A DNA stretch of 64,000 bases from Tunicatimonas sp964551335 (GCA_964551335.1 CAZKCO010000009.1:1-64000); one strand, 5' to 3'; counted from the first letter of the stretch, positions 32,913 through 43,498 are shown. Program-made: numbers and translations. Notes: a model not told the origin generated them from the letters alone.

Positions 32913-33935
32913 ATGGCTAACCGAAAAGTATCGGTAGCGCAGTTAGCTGCCGACGAACATTTTCAACAATGGGTATTGGCACCCAATCCCGAACTGGACA
33001 AATACTGGAAGCAGTGGACTGAGGAGCATCCCCAGTACCAACCAGCAGTAGACGAAGCCAGGCAGTTACTATTAAATCTGCATCTAGCGGGTGATCAAGT
33101 CCCCAGCAAGCTACAACAGGAAGTCTGGACGAAAATTAAGCCGGTATTGGGGCCGAAAGATGAGCCAGCAATCCAGCACTGGATTTTAAGAACAAAAGTA
33201 GGTGTTGCTGCCGCCTTGATAGCGATAGTAGCGGCCAGTATACTTTTCCTTACTCACTTCCTCTCTGGTACCACAAACCACCAGACTGCTTACGGCGAAA
33301 CTAAAGAAATTATGTTGCCCGATGGATCAACGGCGATGCTCAATGCTAATTCATCTATCCGGTTTGCATCAGACTGGGAGTCGGCTGAAGTGCGGGAGGT
33401 GTGGCTGGAAGGCGAAGCTTTCTTTGATGTCCGGCAAATTCCCTTGTCAAAAGACGGGAATGTTCGTTTACCATTTGTAGTACATAGTCAGAATATGGAC
33501 GTGGAGGTGTTAGGCACAACCTTCAATGTAAAAGATCGGCAGAAGTACTCGGAAGTGGTACTCAATACGGGTAAGGTAAATGTAACCCCCCGATTGGAGA
33601 AGGAAAGCGCGCCCATTGCGATGAACCCCGGCGACCGGCTGGCGTATTCCGCCAGCGAACAGGAGTGGAAGATACAGCAGGTAAACCCCGAAATACCCAC
33701 CGCCTGGCGTTACCAAGAACTCATTTTTGACGAAATGCCTCTCGGTGAGATCGCCCAACTGCTAGAGGATGTCTACGGCTACGAAATCAGCTTCGAGGCG
33801 GAAGAAATCAAATCGCATGCATTTACGGGAAATATAAAGACGGATGAAGTAGAAATGCTGCTACCCATGCTGGAACGGTCATTTAGCCTCAAAATTTACC
33901 AGGATGGCGAAGCGATTAAGTTCGCTAGAAAATAA
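32913..33935 (+). CDS. FecR-type anti-sigma factor
   Basis: A 340-residue inner-membrane regulator: a cytoplasmic N-terminal region (1-95) expected to bind the sigma factor, one membrane helix at about 96-117, a periplasmic FecR domain (about 125-225: TKEIMLPDGSTAMLNANSS; VLGTTFNVKD) and a C-terminal DUF4974 domain (about 260-338) that would contact the STN domain of SusC. It lies 148 bases after the sigma gene and 40 bases before susC. Confidence 0.94.
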   Translation: MANRKVSVAQLAADEHFQQWVLAPNPELDKYWKQWTEEHPQYQPAVDEARQLLLNLHLAGDQVPSKLQQEVWTKIKPVLGPKDEPAIQHWILRTKVGVAAALIAIVAASILFLTHFLSGTTNHQTAYGETKEIMLPDGSTAMLNANSSIRFASDWESAEVREVWLEGEAFFDVRQIPLSKDGNVRLPFVVHSQNMDVEVLGTTFNVKDRQKYSEVVLNTGKVNVTPRLEKESAPIAMNPGDRLAYSASEQEWKIQQVNPEIPTAWRYQELIFDEMPLGEIAQLLEDVYGYEISFEAEEIKSHAFTGNIKTDEVEMLLPMLERSFSLKIYQDGEAIKFARK

Positions 33936-33975
33936 CTCACCATGATTATAGACTTTTCACTATAAAAACAACAGT

Positions 33976-36900
33976 ATGATTAAAATTGTATCTCATCAAC
34001 GACCTATGCTGATGTTGATAGCCATTTGGCTGTTAGCTCAGAGCCCGCTACTGGCGCAGGTGGCGCTCAATCATAGTTACCCACCAATCGATGACTACTA
34101 CTCTCAAGACGAGAAACAGCAGTCGCTGAAAGTAGTGCTAAAAGAGTACGAAAAGATTTATGGAGTGCGGTTCAATTACGCGGCTAAGATTGTTAGCGAA
34201 AAGTACGTAGAACCCAAAAAAATAGAATCTGCTACACTGGACGAGTCCCTTAAGGATCTACTTACTCCTTTGGGACTCAAATACGAAAAACTTAGCGACG
34301 AACTGGTCTTTATTACCGAGGATGAGCAAAGCAAAGTAAAGAAGCTGGATAGAAGAAAGGTTAATGAGCCCCAGAGTTACTTGCCGACCACCCAAGCTTC
34401 TCCACAATTAGTTGCTAGTTCCTCTAATCAAATTATTTCAATCATTATTGAGAAAAGAATTACTGGAACGGTCACTGATGCTGATGACAACTCTCCCATA
34501 CCCGGTGTCAATGTACTATTACAGGGTTCTAATACTGGTACAGTAACTGATATTGATGGAAACTATAGCATAACTGTACCCGATGACGCCGAAACTCTGG
34601 TTTTTAGCTCTATTGGTTACGAAACTATAGAGGTTAGAATAGGCACTCAATCAGTGATAGACATAGCCTTATCGCCAGCTGTTGCTGAATTGGAAGAGGT
34701 TGTAGTAGTTGGTTTTGGTGAAAGAAAGAAAAAAGACTTGACTGGCTCAATCGCTACGGTAGGATCGGAAGCGATAGAAAAGGTACAGATGGCCTCGCCT
34801 CAGTTTGCTCTCCAGGGTAACGCTGCCGGAGTGCGAGTAGTAAATGCCAGCGGTGATCCTAATGAAGCACCTCAGATTTTTGTGCGAGGAATCGGTACCT
34901 GGAATGGCGATGCCCAGCCGCTCTATGTAATTGATGGTCAGATTATTGAACCACCCCGCGCCGGAAACGAAGATGTAATCAGTGGATTTGGCTTGAGTAC
35001 CCCACCTAACCTATTTAACCTCATCAATCCGAACGATATTGAATCTATTTCAGTACTGAAAGATGCATCAGCTGCCGCAATCTACGGTAGCCGGGGAGCT
35101 AACGGGGTAGTGTTGATTACTACCAAAAAGGGGAAAACCGGAGCCCCTACCGTGGAGGTAAACTCTCGGTACGGAATACAAAACATCCCCACCTTTGATA
35201 TGCTGAATACTCAGCAATTTGTAGATATCTCCGAAGAGATGTACGCCAACAACTTAAACCCGGATATCACAATTGAGAATCAACTGTACGGAAGAAACGA
35301 ACCTACTGATGCTACTCGCTTGATTGCATTTAGCCCTCAGTTTGACCCGCAGAGTCCTTACTACATCAGTGACCGTACTACCTACGACTGGCAGGACGAA
35401 CTGGTAAGGCAAAATGCGGTAAATCAGGCCTATGATATTAAAGTGTCAGGGGCAAATGACCGGATAGATTATTACGTATCCGCGGGATTGTTCAACCAGG
35501 AGGGTATGATGCTGGGAAATGAATTGACCCGTTATACCGGTGCGGTCAATATCAACACCAATGTAACTGACTGGCTGAAGATTGGAGTCAATTATAAATA
35601 TACCCACCAAAAATCATTGTTTAATGATCCCGGCGAACTACAGGACTACGCTGACGTAGCACCGTGGCAACCACTAAGAGATCCGAACAATCGCTATGGT
35701 TATGCTGAGGTGATAACTCCCTTCGCGTTTGGAGACGAGTGGACCCAGGCTAAAATATATGGCCAGGGTTCCAACCCCAACTTTCTAGCACTAGGCGACC
35801 TTGATTATCGAAGTTTTACTATCGATCGGCAACTCGGGCAGTTTTATGCCGAAATCTCACCGTTAGATGGCTTAACGCTCAGGGGGAGTCTTAACTTAGA
35901 TTACTCTACCCAGGATCGATATACCCTAGATACTTGGTCAAGAACTAATATTTTCAAGCCTACCGGGTTAGACCCCACTACCGAAGCTCCCGCCGCTCCT
36001 AACAGTTTAGGTGGTTTAGGCCACCGAATTAACAACATATTCAATTACCAGTCTGATTTTACGGTTACCTACAACCGAATATTTGCAGGTAAGCATAATA
36101 TGACACTCACCGCGGCGGTGCAGGACCAGCGCCACCAGCGAGAGCTGATTAACCTCGGCGGAGATAACTTACAGAATATCAACGATGATAACCCCGAACA
36201 GAATGGCTATTCCAATGATTTAGCGAATAATTCCTCTATCTATGGTTGGGACCGTAGGTTCTGGTTTGGTATGGTCGGGAGGGTGAACTACGATTACGAC
36301 GGCATATACTACTTGGACGTCTCCTACCGTCGCGATGCTAGTAACGGCTTCGATGATGAATTTCGTTGGGGTAACTTCTACTCTGTATCAGGGGCCTGGC
36401 GAATCTCTTCCGAATCGTTTATGGACGGTGCTACCTTCTTAGATGATCTAAAACTACGAGGCGGTTGGGGAGAAGCGGGTAATGACCAGGCTGCGGTCGG
36501 GAATTACGCTTTCTTATCGGGTACCGCGGGAGTGTCTTCCTACCGATGGGGTTCTGGCAATGGCGATCCTATCGGAAGCTTCGTACCGGGTACACGAGTG
36601 GCCGATTTTCCTAATCCGGCCCTGACCTGGGAAGTGGTAACTACTACCTATTTTGGGTTTGATGCTCTTATGTTCAACAACAAATTCAACCTCACCGTTG
36701 AGTGGTACAACCGGGAGACGGATGGAATTTTGCAGCGAGTGAATTTGCCGTACTCCGTGGGTACGTTAAATCCGCTTTTCAATATTGGAAAGCTAGAAAA
36801 CCGAGGAGTAGATATTCAACTGGGTTTTAATAATCGAGTTGGTGATTTTACTTACGGCATTTCGGGTAATATCAGCTTCCTGCAAAACGAAGTAACAAAT

Positions 36901-37662
36901 CTGTTTGATAACCAACCCATAGAAACTGATGAATTTGGGCGAGTTGAAGAGGGAAGATCGGTAGGCCACCTTTGGGGTTATAAAGTAGGTGGTGTCTTCC
37001 AGAGTCAAGCTGAAATTGATGCCTATTTTGAGGCACTGGAAGATCAAACCATCGGGAATGAAGATTTTGTAGCTTCCGGTGACCTATTTTTCCAAGATGT
37101 AGGAGGTAACCCAACTGAAGATGAGCCATTTTACAGTACCACCCCCGACGGGCTAATTAATAGTTTCGACCGCACCGAAATCGGTAAAACGATACCTAGT
37201 TACACCTACGGAATAAACCTCACTGCTGGCTGGAAAGGAATTGATCTTTCCATGAATTTCTACGGAGAGGGCGACGTACAAAAAGTAAATGAAGTGCGCC
37301 AGCGATTTGAAGGTATGTCCGGAGCAGGTGGTAATTTCTTCGCATCTACACTAAACCGATGGACACCGCAAAATACCAATACGGATATGCCACGGGCCGT
37401 AGTAAACGACCCGGCCGGAAATAATCGGTTCTCTACTCGCTGGGTAGAAAATGCGGATTTCTTCCGACTCAATACTTGGCAAGTAGGCTACACTTTACCG
37501 AACTCGGTGCTAGATGCGCTCAATAATACCATACAATCACTGAGAGTATATGTAGGCGGGCAGAACAATATCTACATGTTTAACTGGTCAGGTATTGATC
37601 CGGTAAACGATGAGTTTCCACTGCCTCGTGCGTACAATGTAGGCTTAAACGTGAGGTTTTAA
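33976..37662 (+). CDS. SusC/RagA-type TonB-dependent transporter with STN signalling domain
   Basis: A 1228-residue outer-membrane transporter. After a signal peptide (to about residue 27) there is an STN domain (about 48-118: SLKVVLKEYEKIYGVRFNY), a carboxypeptidase-regulatory-like domain (about 158-240: GTVTDADDNSPIPGVNV), a plug (about 245-370: VVVGFGERKKKDLTGS; IESISVLKDASAAAIYGSRG, the SusC signature) and a large beta-barrel ending in an aromatic (NVRF). The STN domain marks it as a sensor transporter coupled to FecR and the sigma factor upstream. The imported ligand is probably an oligosaccharide; nothing in the sequence names it. Confidence 0.95.
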   Translation: MIKIVSHQRPMLMLIAIWLLAQSPLLAQVALNHSYPPIDDYYSQDEKQQSLKVVLKEYEKIYGVRFNYAAKIVSEKYVEPKKIESATLDESLKDLLTPLGLKYEKLSDELVFITEDEQSKVKKLDRRKVNEPQSYLPTTQASPQLVASSSNQIISIIIEKRITGTVTDADDNSPIPGVNVLLQGSNTGTVTDIDGNYSITVPDDAETLVFSSIGYETIEVRIGTQSVIDIALSPAVAELEEVVVVGFGERKKKDLTGSIATVGSEAIEKVQMASPQFALQGNAAGVRVVNASGDPNEAPQIFVRGIGTWNGDAQPLYVIDGQIIEPPRAGNEDVISGFGLSTPPNLFNLINPNDIESISVLKDASAAAIYGSRGANGVVLITTKKGKTGAPTVEVNSRYGIQNIPTFDMLNTQQFVDISEEMYANNLNPDITIENQLYGRNEPTDATRLIAFSPQFDPQSPYYISDRTTYDWQDELVRQNAVNQAYDIKVSGANDRIDYYVSAGLFNQEGMMLGNELTRYTGAVNINTNVTDWLKIGVNYKYTHQKSLFNDPGELQDYADVAPWQPLRDPNNRYGYAEVITPFAFGDEWTQAKIYGQGSNPNFLALGDLDYRSFTIDRQLGQFYAEISPLDGLTLRGSLNLDYSTQDRYTLDTWSRTNIFKPTGLDPTTEAPAAPNSLGGLGHRINNIFNYQSDFTVTYNRIFAGKHNMTLTAAVQDQRHQRELINLGGDNLQNINDDNPEQNGYSNDLANNSSIYGWDRRFWFGMVGRVNYDYDGIYYLDVSYRRDASNGFDDEFRWGNFYSVSGAWRISSESFMDGATFLDDLKLRGGWGEAGNDQAAVGNYAFLSGTAGVSSYRWGSGNGDPIGSFVPGTRVADFPNPALTWEVVTTTYFGFDALMFNNKFNLTVEWYNRETDGILQRVNLPYSVGTLNPLFNIGKLENRGVDIQLGFNNRVGDFTYGISGNISFLQNEVTNLFDNQPIETDEFGRVEEGRSVGHLWGYKVGGVFQSQAEIDAYFEALEDQTIGNEDFVASGDLFFQDVGGNPTEDEPFYSTTPDGLINSFDRTEIGKTIPSYTYGINLTAGWKGIDLSMNFYGEGDVQKVNEVRQRFEGMSGAGGNFFASTLNRWTPQNTNTDMPRAVVNDPAGNNRFSTRWVENADFFRLNTWQVGYTLPNSVLDALNNTIQSLRVYVGGQNNIYMFNWSGIDPVNDEFPLPRAYNVGLNVRF

Positions 37663-37687
37663 TCAACAGCAGTAAATCTGACACGAC

Positions 37688-39271
37688 ATGAAAACATACT
37701 TAAAAACAATACTGATAGCTTTAATCGCTACCTTTGCAAGTTGCAATCCTGATCTGGTCGATGAACCTCCATTAGGACCCACTGAGCAGACTTTTTTTAG
37801 CAACGTAGTAGAATTTAGGCAAAATGTAGCGAGCGCTTATGCGGCGATATACGATTACTATCACTTTGCTGCTCCATCATTTAACTTTAACGGATGGGTC
37901 ACTGCCACTTGGCTGCTACCAGGAGATGATCTGACGGAGTCTCAGGGAGCAAGAACTGCCGTAGAGCTTTTTGATGGTTCACTTAATCCTACCAATACCC
38001 AGATAGGGTTTGTATATGAGGCCTCCTATAAAATGGTTGGTAGAGCCAATGTTACTATTGATAAAGTACGTACAGTAGACTTTACTAACTTCGATGGAGC
38101 CGAAGAAATACGTCAAATGGAAGGCGAAGCTCTTTTTCTAAGGGCATATGCTTACTATAACCTGTTTAACATCTACGGAAATGTTCCTATTGTAACCGAA
38201 AGGATACAAGACCGAGCCGAAACTAATGTTCCTAAAAGCGACGCGCAGGAAGTGCTAAATCAGGTAATTGATGATGCCCGGATGGCACTGGATATACTCC
38301 CCGAAAGCTGGGAAGACGTATACGCCGGTCGGGCTACCAAAAATTCAGCTCGAGGGCTTTTAGCGAAGGCTTTGGTCATGCGTGCAAATTATACCGGCAA
38401 CAGTGCTGACTACAGCGAGGCGCTAACAATATTCAATAGTATTACGGCTACTTTAGTACCCAACTATATTGATAATTTCAGCTCCTATACCGAAAACAAT
38501 GCCGAGTCACTATTCGAAGTGCAGGCTACTACCGCTCAAAGTGGCAATAATAACTTAATTCTTCATAACGATGGAGCCTGGCGGGGAGTGGAGAATATGA
38601 GTGTTTACCGAGGGTATATGATGGAGCCCGGTGATCCTGGTGCATTTAACCCGTCAGCAGCTACTCGTTTCCTGATCACCGATAAATTACTTGCTGGATT
38701 TGGTGATGATCCGAGAGTGAGCGTTTTCTTAAGCGACGACGATGGCTTTGATGGCAGAATATTTCAGAAGTACAATTTGCCGGAAGGGGTAAATGAAATT
38801 ACTGGTTTTCACGGAGGGTCGGCCAATAACGAAAGAGTGCTTCGCTATGCCGATTTAAAACTAATCGCGGCCGAAGCTGCTTTAAAATCCGGTGACGCTG
38901 CTACGGCAATTGGTCATATCAACGATGTGCGCACCCGTGCCCGGGAGTGGGGAGCTGCATCAGGTTTTGGTGATGGCACCGTCCCGGCTAATCACCCTAC
39001 TACTGAAACAGATGCTACAACGATCATGGGGTGGGTTATGAACGAACGCTTTGTTGAGTTAGCCGGAGAAGGGCAGCGCTGGTGGGATTTGAAGCGCTGG
39101 CATGCCTCTGGTGACATGAGTCTGGCTGGATGGGATGGTAGTGATGATAACTTTAGCACAGAACTAGCTTCTCCGGTACAATTCAATGTGGATCAGCACT
39201 TGTTGTTTCCATTGCCTCAACAAGAAGTTGACCGGAATAGCGCTATTACTGAAAACAACCCTGGTTATTAA
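37688..39271 (+). CDS. SusD/RagB-type nutrient-binding lipoprotein
   Basis: A 527-residue surface lipoprotein (lipobox ATFASC19) that caps the SusC barrel and binds glycan. The mostly helical SusD fold with TPR-like repeats is seen in EGEALFLRAYAYYNLFNIYG and in the C-terminal VMNERFVELAGEGQRWWDLKRW, both strong SusD signatures. It starts 25 bases after susC and is followed by a terminator, so sigma-fecR-susC-susD may end here. Confidence 0.95.
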   Translation: MKTYLKTILIALIATFASCNPDLVDEPPLGPTEQTFFSNVVEFRQNVASAYAAIYDYYHFAAPSFNFNGWVTATWLLPGDDLTESQGARTAVELFDGSLNPTNTQIGFVYEASYKMVGRANVTIDKVRTVDFTNFDGAEEIRQMEGEALFLRAYAYYNLFNIYGNVPIVTERIQDRAETNVPKSDAQEVLNQVIDDARMALDILPESWEDVYAGRATKNSARGLLAKALVMRANYTGNSADYSEALTIFNSITATLVPNYIDNFSSYTENNAESLFEVQATTAQSGNNNLILHNDGAWRGVENMSVYRGYMMEPGDPGAFNPSAATRFLITDKLLAGFGDDPRVSVFLSDDDGFDGRIFQKYNLPEGVNEITGFHGGSANNERVLRYADLKLIAAEAALKSGDAATAIGHINDVRTRAREWGAASGFGDGTVPANHPTTETDATTIMGWVMNERFVELAGEGQRWWDLKRWHASGDMSLAGWDGSDDNFSTELASPVQFNVDQHLLFPLPQQEVDRNSAITENNPGY

Positions 39272-39289
39272 CCTAAATTGTAAAATACA

Positions 39290-39324
39290 AAAGGCCACTG
39301 CGGATTTCCTCAGTGGCTTTTTTG
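39290..39324 (+). terminator. Terminator after susD
   Basis: A stem of about 11 bp (39290-39300 with 39311-39320, core GCCACTG/CAGTGGC, 10-base loop) followed by a T run to 39323. The next gene starts 16 bases later, so its expression may depend on partial read-through. Confidence 0.85.
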
Positions 39325-39339
39325 TAAGTACCTTTTTAT

Positions 39340-41859
39340 ATGCTTAAGTGCCTGATAACTATTTTTTGTAACCTTTTTACGCTAGCTGTTTGTGCCCAAA
39401 GCCCCCAGGAAGGCTGGACTTTTGAACCGGAAATTGATGATTTTTCTGCTGATGCACTGCTCGATTTAAGCTACTTAAATGAAGATGTAGCCGGTGAGAA
39501 CGGCTTTGTGCAGCTTACATCTGACGGGGAAGGCTTTAAAACCGAAAACGGGGGTGAAATCCGCTTCTGGGCTACCGGAGGTGGCAATTTAGTTCGAGAT
39601 TTATCCGATGAAGAAGCCCGGTACTTTGCCAAATTCCTGGCCAAGCGGGGAGTGAACATGATTCGCTTTCACGGCGAAATTCACTCCACTACCGACAATA
39701 TAAATCAGGTGAATGCTGATGAAGTGGATGCTATCTGGCGCATGGTAGCGGTTATGAAAGAAGAAGGAATATATTCTACCATTAGCCCCTACTGGCCTAA
39801 TTTCATTGACCGCATTCCGGCTTCTTGGGAATTAGGTGATTATTCCGGTACGGAAATCAAACCCTGGGCTCTGCTGTTTTTCAACGAACGCTATCAGGAA
39901 GCCTATAAAAACTGGCTCACCTATCTGTATACCGAAACCAATCCGTACACCGGCCTCGCCCTCAAAGATGATCCGGCGGTAGCCCTCATCCAGATGCAGA
40001 ATGAGGATGGAGTGTTTTTCTGGACCATTCAAAATGTGCAACCTTCGTTGCTGGCTACCATGGAAAGCCAGTACTACGATTGGCTGATTGAAAAATACGG
40101 AACAATTGATGATGCTTACGTGGCCTGGGGCGGGTTAACGTTAGAATCAGATCAGCCTGCCAATAGCAGGATGGGATTATACATCATTTGGGAAGCCACT
40201 CAACCTCAGTCGGGCGGAAAAGACCGTCGGCTGAGCGATCAGACCGCCTTTTATATAGATGCCCAAAGTAAGTTCTATCAGGAAGTGTACGATCACTTGC
40301 GCACGATTGGCTGTAAGCAACTCATCAATACTACCAACTGGAAAACCGCCGATGCTGCCCGCCTGCTGGATGCCGAGCGACAGACGAATACAATAGGGGA
40401 CGTGATGGCGGTAAACCGTTACTATGATCCGGGCCATGTGGGAGATAACAACGGATGGCGCATTGATCCGGGACATCAGTACGTGGGCGAGTCAGTGCTG
40501 TTTCAGCCGCATAAGCTACCGGTGAATGTGAAACAGGTAAGCGGAAAACCCTTTATGATGACCGAAAGCAGTTGGCCGCATCCGCACAAGTATATTTCCG
40601 AATCGGTATTTCTGACGGCGGCTTACTCCTCACTGACTGGCTTTGATGCTTATTACTGGTTTTCGCCCCGCTCACCCGGTTATTCCGACGAAGACCAGGA
40701 AGTGTTGCATATCTGGGCTAATCTGCCAAAGTTTGAGCAACCGATCTACAAGTTTAATAGTGCTACTCCCGCCCACATCGGACCTTTTCCGGCTAATGCC
40801 CTACTGTACCGCAAGGGCTACGTGCAGCAAGCACCCACCGTGGTATACGAAGAGCGAAGCAGCGAACAAGTGCAGCAACGGGAAGTTCCGTTGATTACCG
40901 AAGAAAGTGGCTTTGATCCCAATCGCGATAGCTACGATAATCAGGGCGATGCGGCCGCTACTGAGATAGCACCGGTTGCCTATTTAGCCGGAAAAGTACG
41001 CGTAAAATATAATGGGCAGCCAGAAAATTCTTCCGTTTCGCCCCAGCTAAACGAACTGCTCAACTTTGCCGACAAGAAAATACAAAGTGCTACTGGCGAA
41101 TTACTTTGGGATTACGATCAGGGGCAGTGTACACTAGATGCTCCGTCCACTCAGGGTGTGACTGGCTTTTTTGACGAAGGCGGGGAAGCGGTTGACCTTA
41201 CCGATATTTCACTGAGGGTGAATAATGATTATGCTACTATTGTGGTGGTAGCAATGGATGATCAACCCTTGTCAAACTCAGAAAAAGTGCTGGTGCAGGT
41301 AAACACTCGCTACGAACTGGACGGCTACCGGGAAAAACTGGCTTCGTTTGAATTAGGTGATGAAACCGTAGAAGGCTTTGAGGTTGAACGAACCGGTGAG
41401 TTACCCTGGAAAGCCGCTAACACGGAAGTAGATCTTACCATTGCTAATAACCGGCTGAAATCTGCCCACCTGCTGGATGCTAACGGCTACGAGTTGCATC
41501 AGGTGGCCGTTGAGACCGCTGATGGAAAACTAAGCGTGGCACTGCCCAAAGAAACTATGTACGTACTGCTTAATACCGAAGCATCTACCGTTACCAGCTT
41601 GAATGAAGAGATTAGAAGCGAACTGACGGTTTATCCTAATCCGTCTACCGGAAATTTCACAATTCGCATAAAAAACGCCATTAATTACTTTGATGAAGTG
41701 CGAATACATACCCTGATTGGCGAAGAAGTGTATCGGACTAAACGGGTTTCTCCCACATCAGTAACTGTAGATAGCCGCCTTCCACCGGGTATGTACATTG
41801 TGGCTTTTTACGAAAAAAACGTAGCGGTGCAGAGTAGAAAGGTTATTATGCGGCGCTAA
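39340..41859 (+). CDS. Glycosidase-like TIM-barrel protein with T9SS sorting domain
   Basis: An 839-residue secreted protein with signal peptide 1-19 (ending LAVCAQ). The N-terminal 480 residues look like a (beta/alpha)8 retaining glycosidase of the GH-A clan: RFWATGGGN, AKRGVNMIRFHGEIH, then a likely acid/base Glu at E222 in MQNEDGVFF and a possible nucleophile E409 in MMTESSWPHPH. I cannot place it in a numbered family. A middle beta-rich part follows. The C-terminal ~80 residues are a T9SS type A sorting domain (LTVYPNPSTGNFTIRI; LPPGMYIVAFYE). It sits downstream of susCD with deacetylase and esterase genes, so an endo- or exo-acting role on the same glycan is likely. Confidence 0.8.
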   Translation: MLKCLITIFCNLFTLAVCAQSPQEGWTFEPEIDDFSADALLDLSYLNEDVAGENGFVQLTSDGEGFKTENGGEIRFWATGGGNLVRDLSDEEARYFAKFLAKRGVNMIRFHGEIHSTTDNINQVNADEVDAIWRMVAVMKEEGIYSTISPYWPNFIDRIPASWELGDYSGTEIKPWALLFFNERYQEAYKNWLTYLYTETNPYTGLALKDDPAVALIQMQNEDGVFFWTIQNVQPSLLATMESQYYDWLIEKYGTIDDAYVAWGGLTLESDQPANSRMGLYIIWEATQPQSGGKDRRLSDQTAFYIDAQSKFYQEVYDHLRTIGCKQLINTTNWKTADAARLLDAERQTNTIGDVMAVNRYYDPGHVGDNNGWRIDPGHQYVGESVLFQPHKLPVNVKQVSGKPFMMTESSWPHPHKYISESVFLTAAYSSLTGFDAYYWFSPRSPGYSDEDQEVLHIWANLPKFEQPIYKFNSATPAHIGPFPANALLYRKGYVQQAPTVVYEERSSEQVQQREVPLITEESGFDPNRDSYDNQGDAAATEIAPVAYLAGKVRVKYNGQPENSSVSPQLNELLNFADKKIQSATGELLWDYDQGQCTLDAPSTQGVTGFFDEGGEAVDLTDISLRVNNDYATIVVVAMDDQPLSNSEKVLVQVNTRYELDGYREKLASFELGDETVEGFEVERTGELPWKAANTEVDLTIANNRLKSAHLLDANGYELHQVAVETADGKLSVALPKETMYVLLNTEASTVTSLNEEIRSELTVYPNPSTGNFTIRIKNAINYFDEVRIHTLIGEEVYRTKRVSPTSVTVDSRLPPGMYIVAFYEKNVAVQSRKVIMRR

Positions 41860-41902
41860 AAATATGAGTGTTATATTTACCATCTACCGTCAATTCTTTG
41901 CT

Positions 41903-42763
41903 ATGGATACACTTCACTACCGAGCTATTTTAATAGTAAGCAGCTTTTGCTTCTTTTTTTCTTTTATTGGTCACGCGCAGCCCATCCAGTTGATTGTTCG
42001 CAGCGACGATATGGGCTTTACTCACGCGGCCAATGAGGCGATGATTGAGACCTACAAAAACGGCATTACTACTTCAATAGAGGTGATGGTGCCTACCCCC
42101 TGGTTTCCCGAAGCAGTAAAAATGCTGAAGGATTATCCTGATTTGGACGTAGGTATTCACTTGACACTAACCAGTGAGTGGGAAAACGTAAAATGGAAGC
42201 CGCTGACCTCCGCCCCTAGCCTGACGGATGATTTTGGCTACTTTTATCCGATGATCTGGCCGAACGATAACTACGGTGAAGACCAGGCACTGAAAGCTCA
42301 GGATTGGAAACTGGAAGAGATTGAGCAGGAGCTGCGCGCCCAGATTGAACTGGCGAAACGGGAGATTCCGCAGCTTACCCACGTCACCGGTCACATGGGC
42401 TGCACCAGTATGGACGAGCGGGTAGAAGCCGTAGTCAGGAAACTTGCTCAGGAATACGATTTGGCCATCTTTCCCGAAGACTTGGGAGTGAAACGAGCCC
42501 GCTACCAAGGGCCGAAGGAAACAACCGAAGAAAAAATTAGCAGTTTTATTGCTATGCTGGAAAGCCTCACCCCAGGCACCTATCTGTTTGTAGACCACCC
42601 CGCTTACAATACTTCCGAAGTACAAGCCGTGCACCACATCGGTTACACTGATGTTGCCACTGATCGTCAGGGAGTCACTGATCTATTAACCAGCGAAAAA
42701 GTAAAAGAGACTATTCGCCGCCTTGGTATCGAACTTATTGACTACGCTGATTTGGTTAAGTAG
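41903..42763 (+). CDS. ChbG/HpnK-family (YdjC-like) carbohydrate deacetylase
   Basis: A 286-residue exported protein. The ATG at 41903 gives a compact signal peptide (MDTLHYRAILIVSSFCFFF..., cleavage near GHAQ); an ATG at 41864 would add 13 residues. Metal-binding motifs of the YdjC/ChbG family are visible: RSDDMGFTHAANEA near the start, DVGIHLTL and THVTGHMGC in the middle. The family removes acetyl groups from N-acetylated oligosaccharides such as chitobiose. The export signal differs from the cytoplasmic ChbG of enterobacteria and fits a periplasmic step of glycan breakdown. Confidence 0.88.
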   Translation: MDTLHYRAILIVSSFCFFFSFIGHAQPIQLIVRSDDMGFTHAANEAMIETYKNGITTSIEVMVPTPWFPEAVKMLKDYPDLDVGIHLTLTSEWENVKWKPLTSAPSLTDDFGYFYPMIWPNDNYGEDQALKAQDWKLEEIEQELRAQIELAKREIPQLTHVTGHMGCTSMDERVEAVVRKLAQEYDLAIFPEDLGVKRARYQGPKETTEEKISSFIAMLESLTPGTYLFVDHPAYNTSEVQAVHHIGYTDVATDRQGVTDLLTSEKVKETIRRLGIELIDYADLVK

Positions 42764-42775
42764 CTTGTCGCTAAA

Positions 42776-43498
42776 ATGAAGCAGTCAGTAGCGTTTCGTT
42801 TCTTGTTTTCTCTGGTTTTCCTAGTACTCTCTAGTCAGCGGCCGGCTGCTCCACTGCGGATAATGGCCATCGGCGATTCAATCACCCAAGGGGGCAAGCG
42901 CCATATAGAAGAGTATACCTATCGGCTGCCATTGCAGATTATACTGTATGAACAAGGTATTGCGTTAGATTTCATCGGTTCTCAAACCAAAGGGCTGCAT
43001 AGTGATGCTACCTGGCCTGACGTTGCTGAAGGTATCCCTTTTGATCCTGATCACGACGGGTACTACGGAAACAAAACGGCCGACGTTGTCCGTAAAACCA
43101 TAGCAGCTTATCATCAGGATTCACCACCCGATCTAGCCCTTGTTCACCTCGGCACGAATGACCAGAAGCACGGTAATTTTGAAACTACGGTAGGCAACCC
43201 TCTGCGGGAATTGGTTCGGTTTCTCCGCCATCAGAACCCCCAAGTTATTGTACTGCTGGGGCATTTAAACTTTAATGATAGCGAGGCTGCTACCGAGATA
43301 CGCCAAGTTGTAGAAGCGGTAGCTCGTGACCTTGATACCAAAGTATCGCCGGTTAAGACCGTTCATCACTACCGGGGCTGGTACGAAAATCCCGAACACC
43401 CCTATGCTGACACTTACGATTGGGCCCACCCGAATATCAAGGGGCAGGAGAAAATGGCTCGCCGATGGTGGATGGCCATGCGTTCTTATTTACAATAA
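42776..43498 (+). CDS. SGNH/GDSL hydrolase
   Basis: A 240-residue exported esterase-like protein with an N-terminal hydrophobic signal (FRFLFSLVFLVLSS). Block I is MAIGDSITQGG with nucleophile S35; the block III segment is VHLGTNDQKHG, and the block V catalytic dyad is D215-x2-H218 in DWAHPN. Such enzymes remove acetyl or other acyl groups from polysaccharides. It begins 12 bases after the deacetylase and is probably cotranscribed with it. Confidence 0.9.
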   Translation: MKQSVAFRFLFSLVFLVLSSQRPAAPLRIMAIGDSITQGGKRHIEEYTYRLPLQIILYEQGIALDFIGSQTKGLHSDATWPDVAEGIPFDPDHDGYYGNKTADVVRKTIAAYHQDSPPDLALVHLGTNDQKHGNFETTVGNPLRELVRFLRHQNPQVIVLLGHLNFNDSEAATEIRQVVEAVARDLDTKVSPVKTVHHYRGWYENPEHPYADTYDWAHPNIKGQEKMARRWWMAMRSYLQ

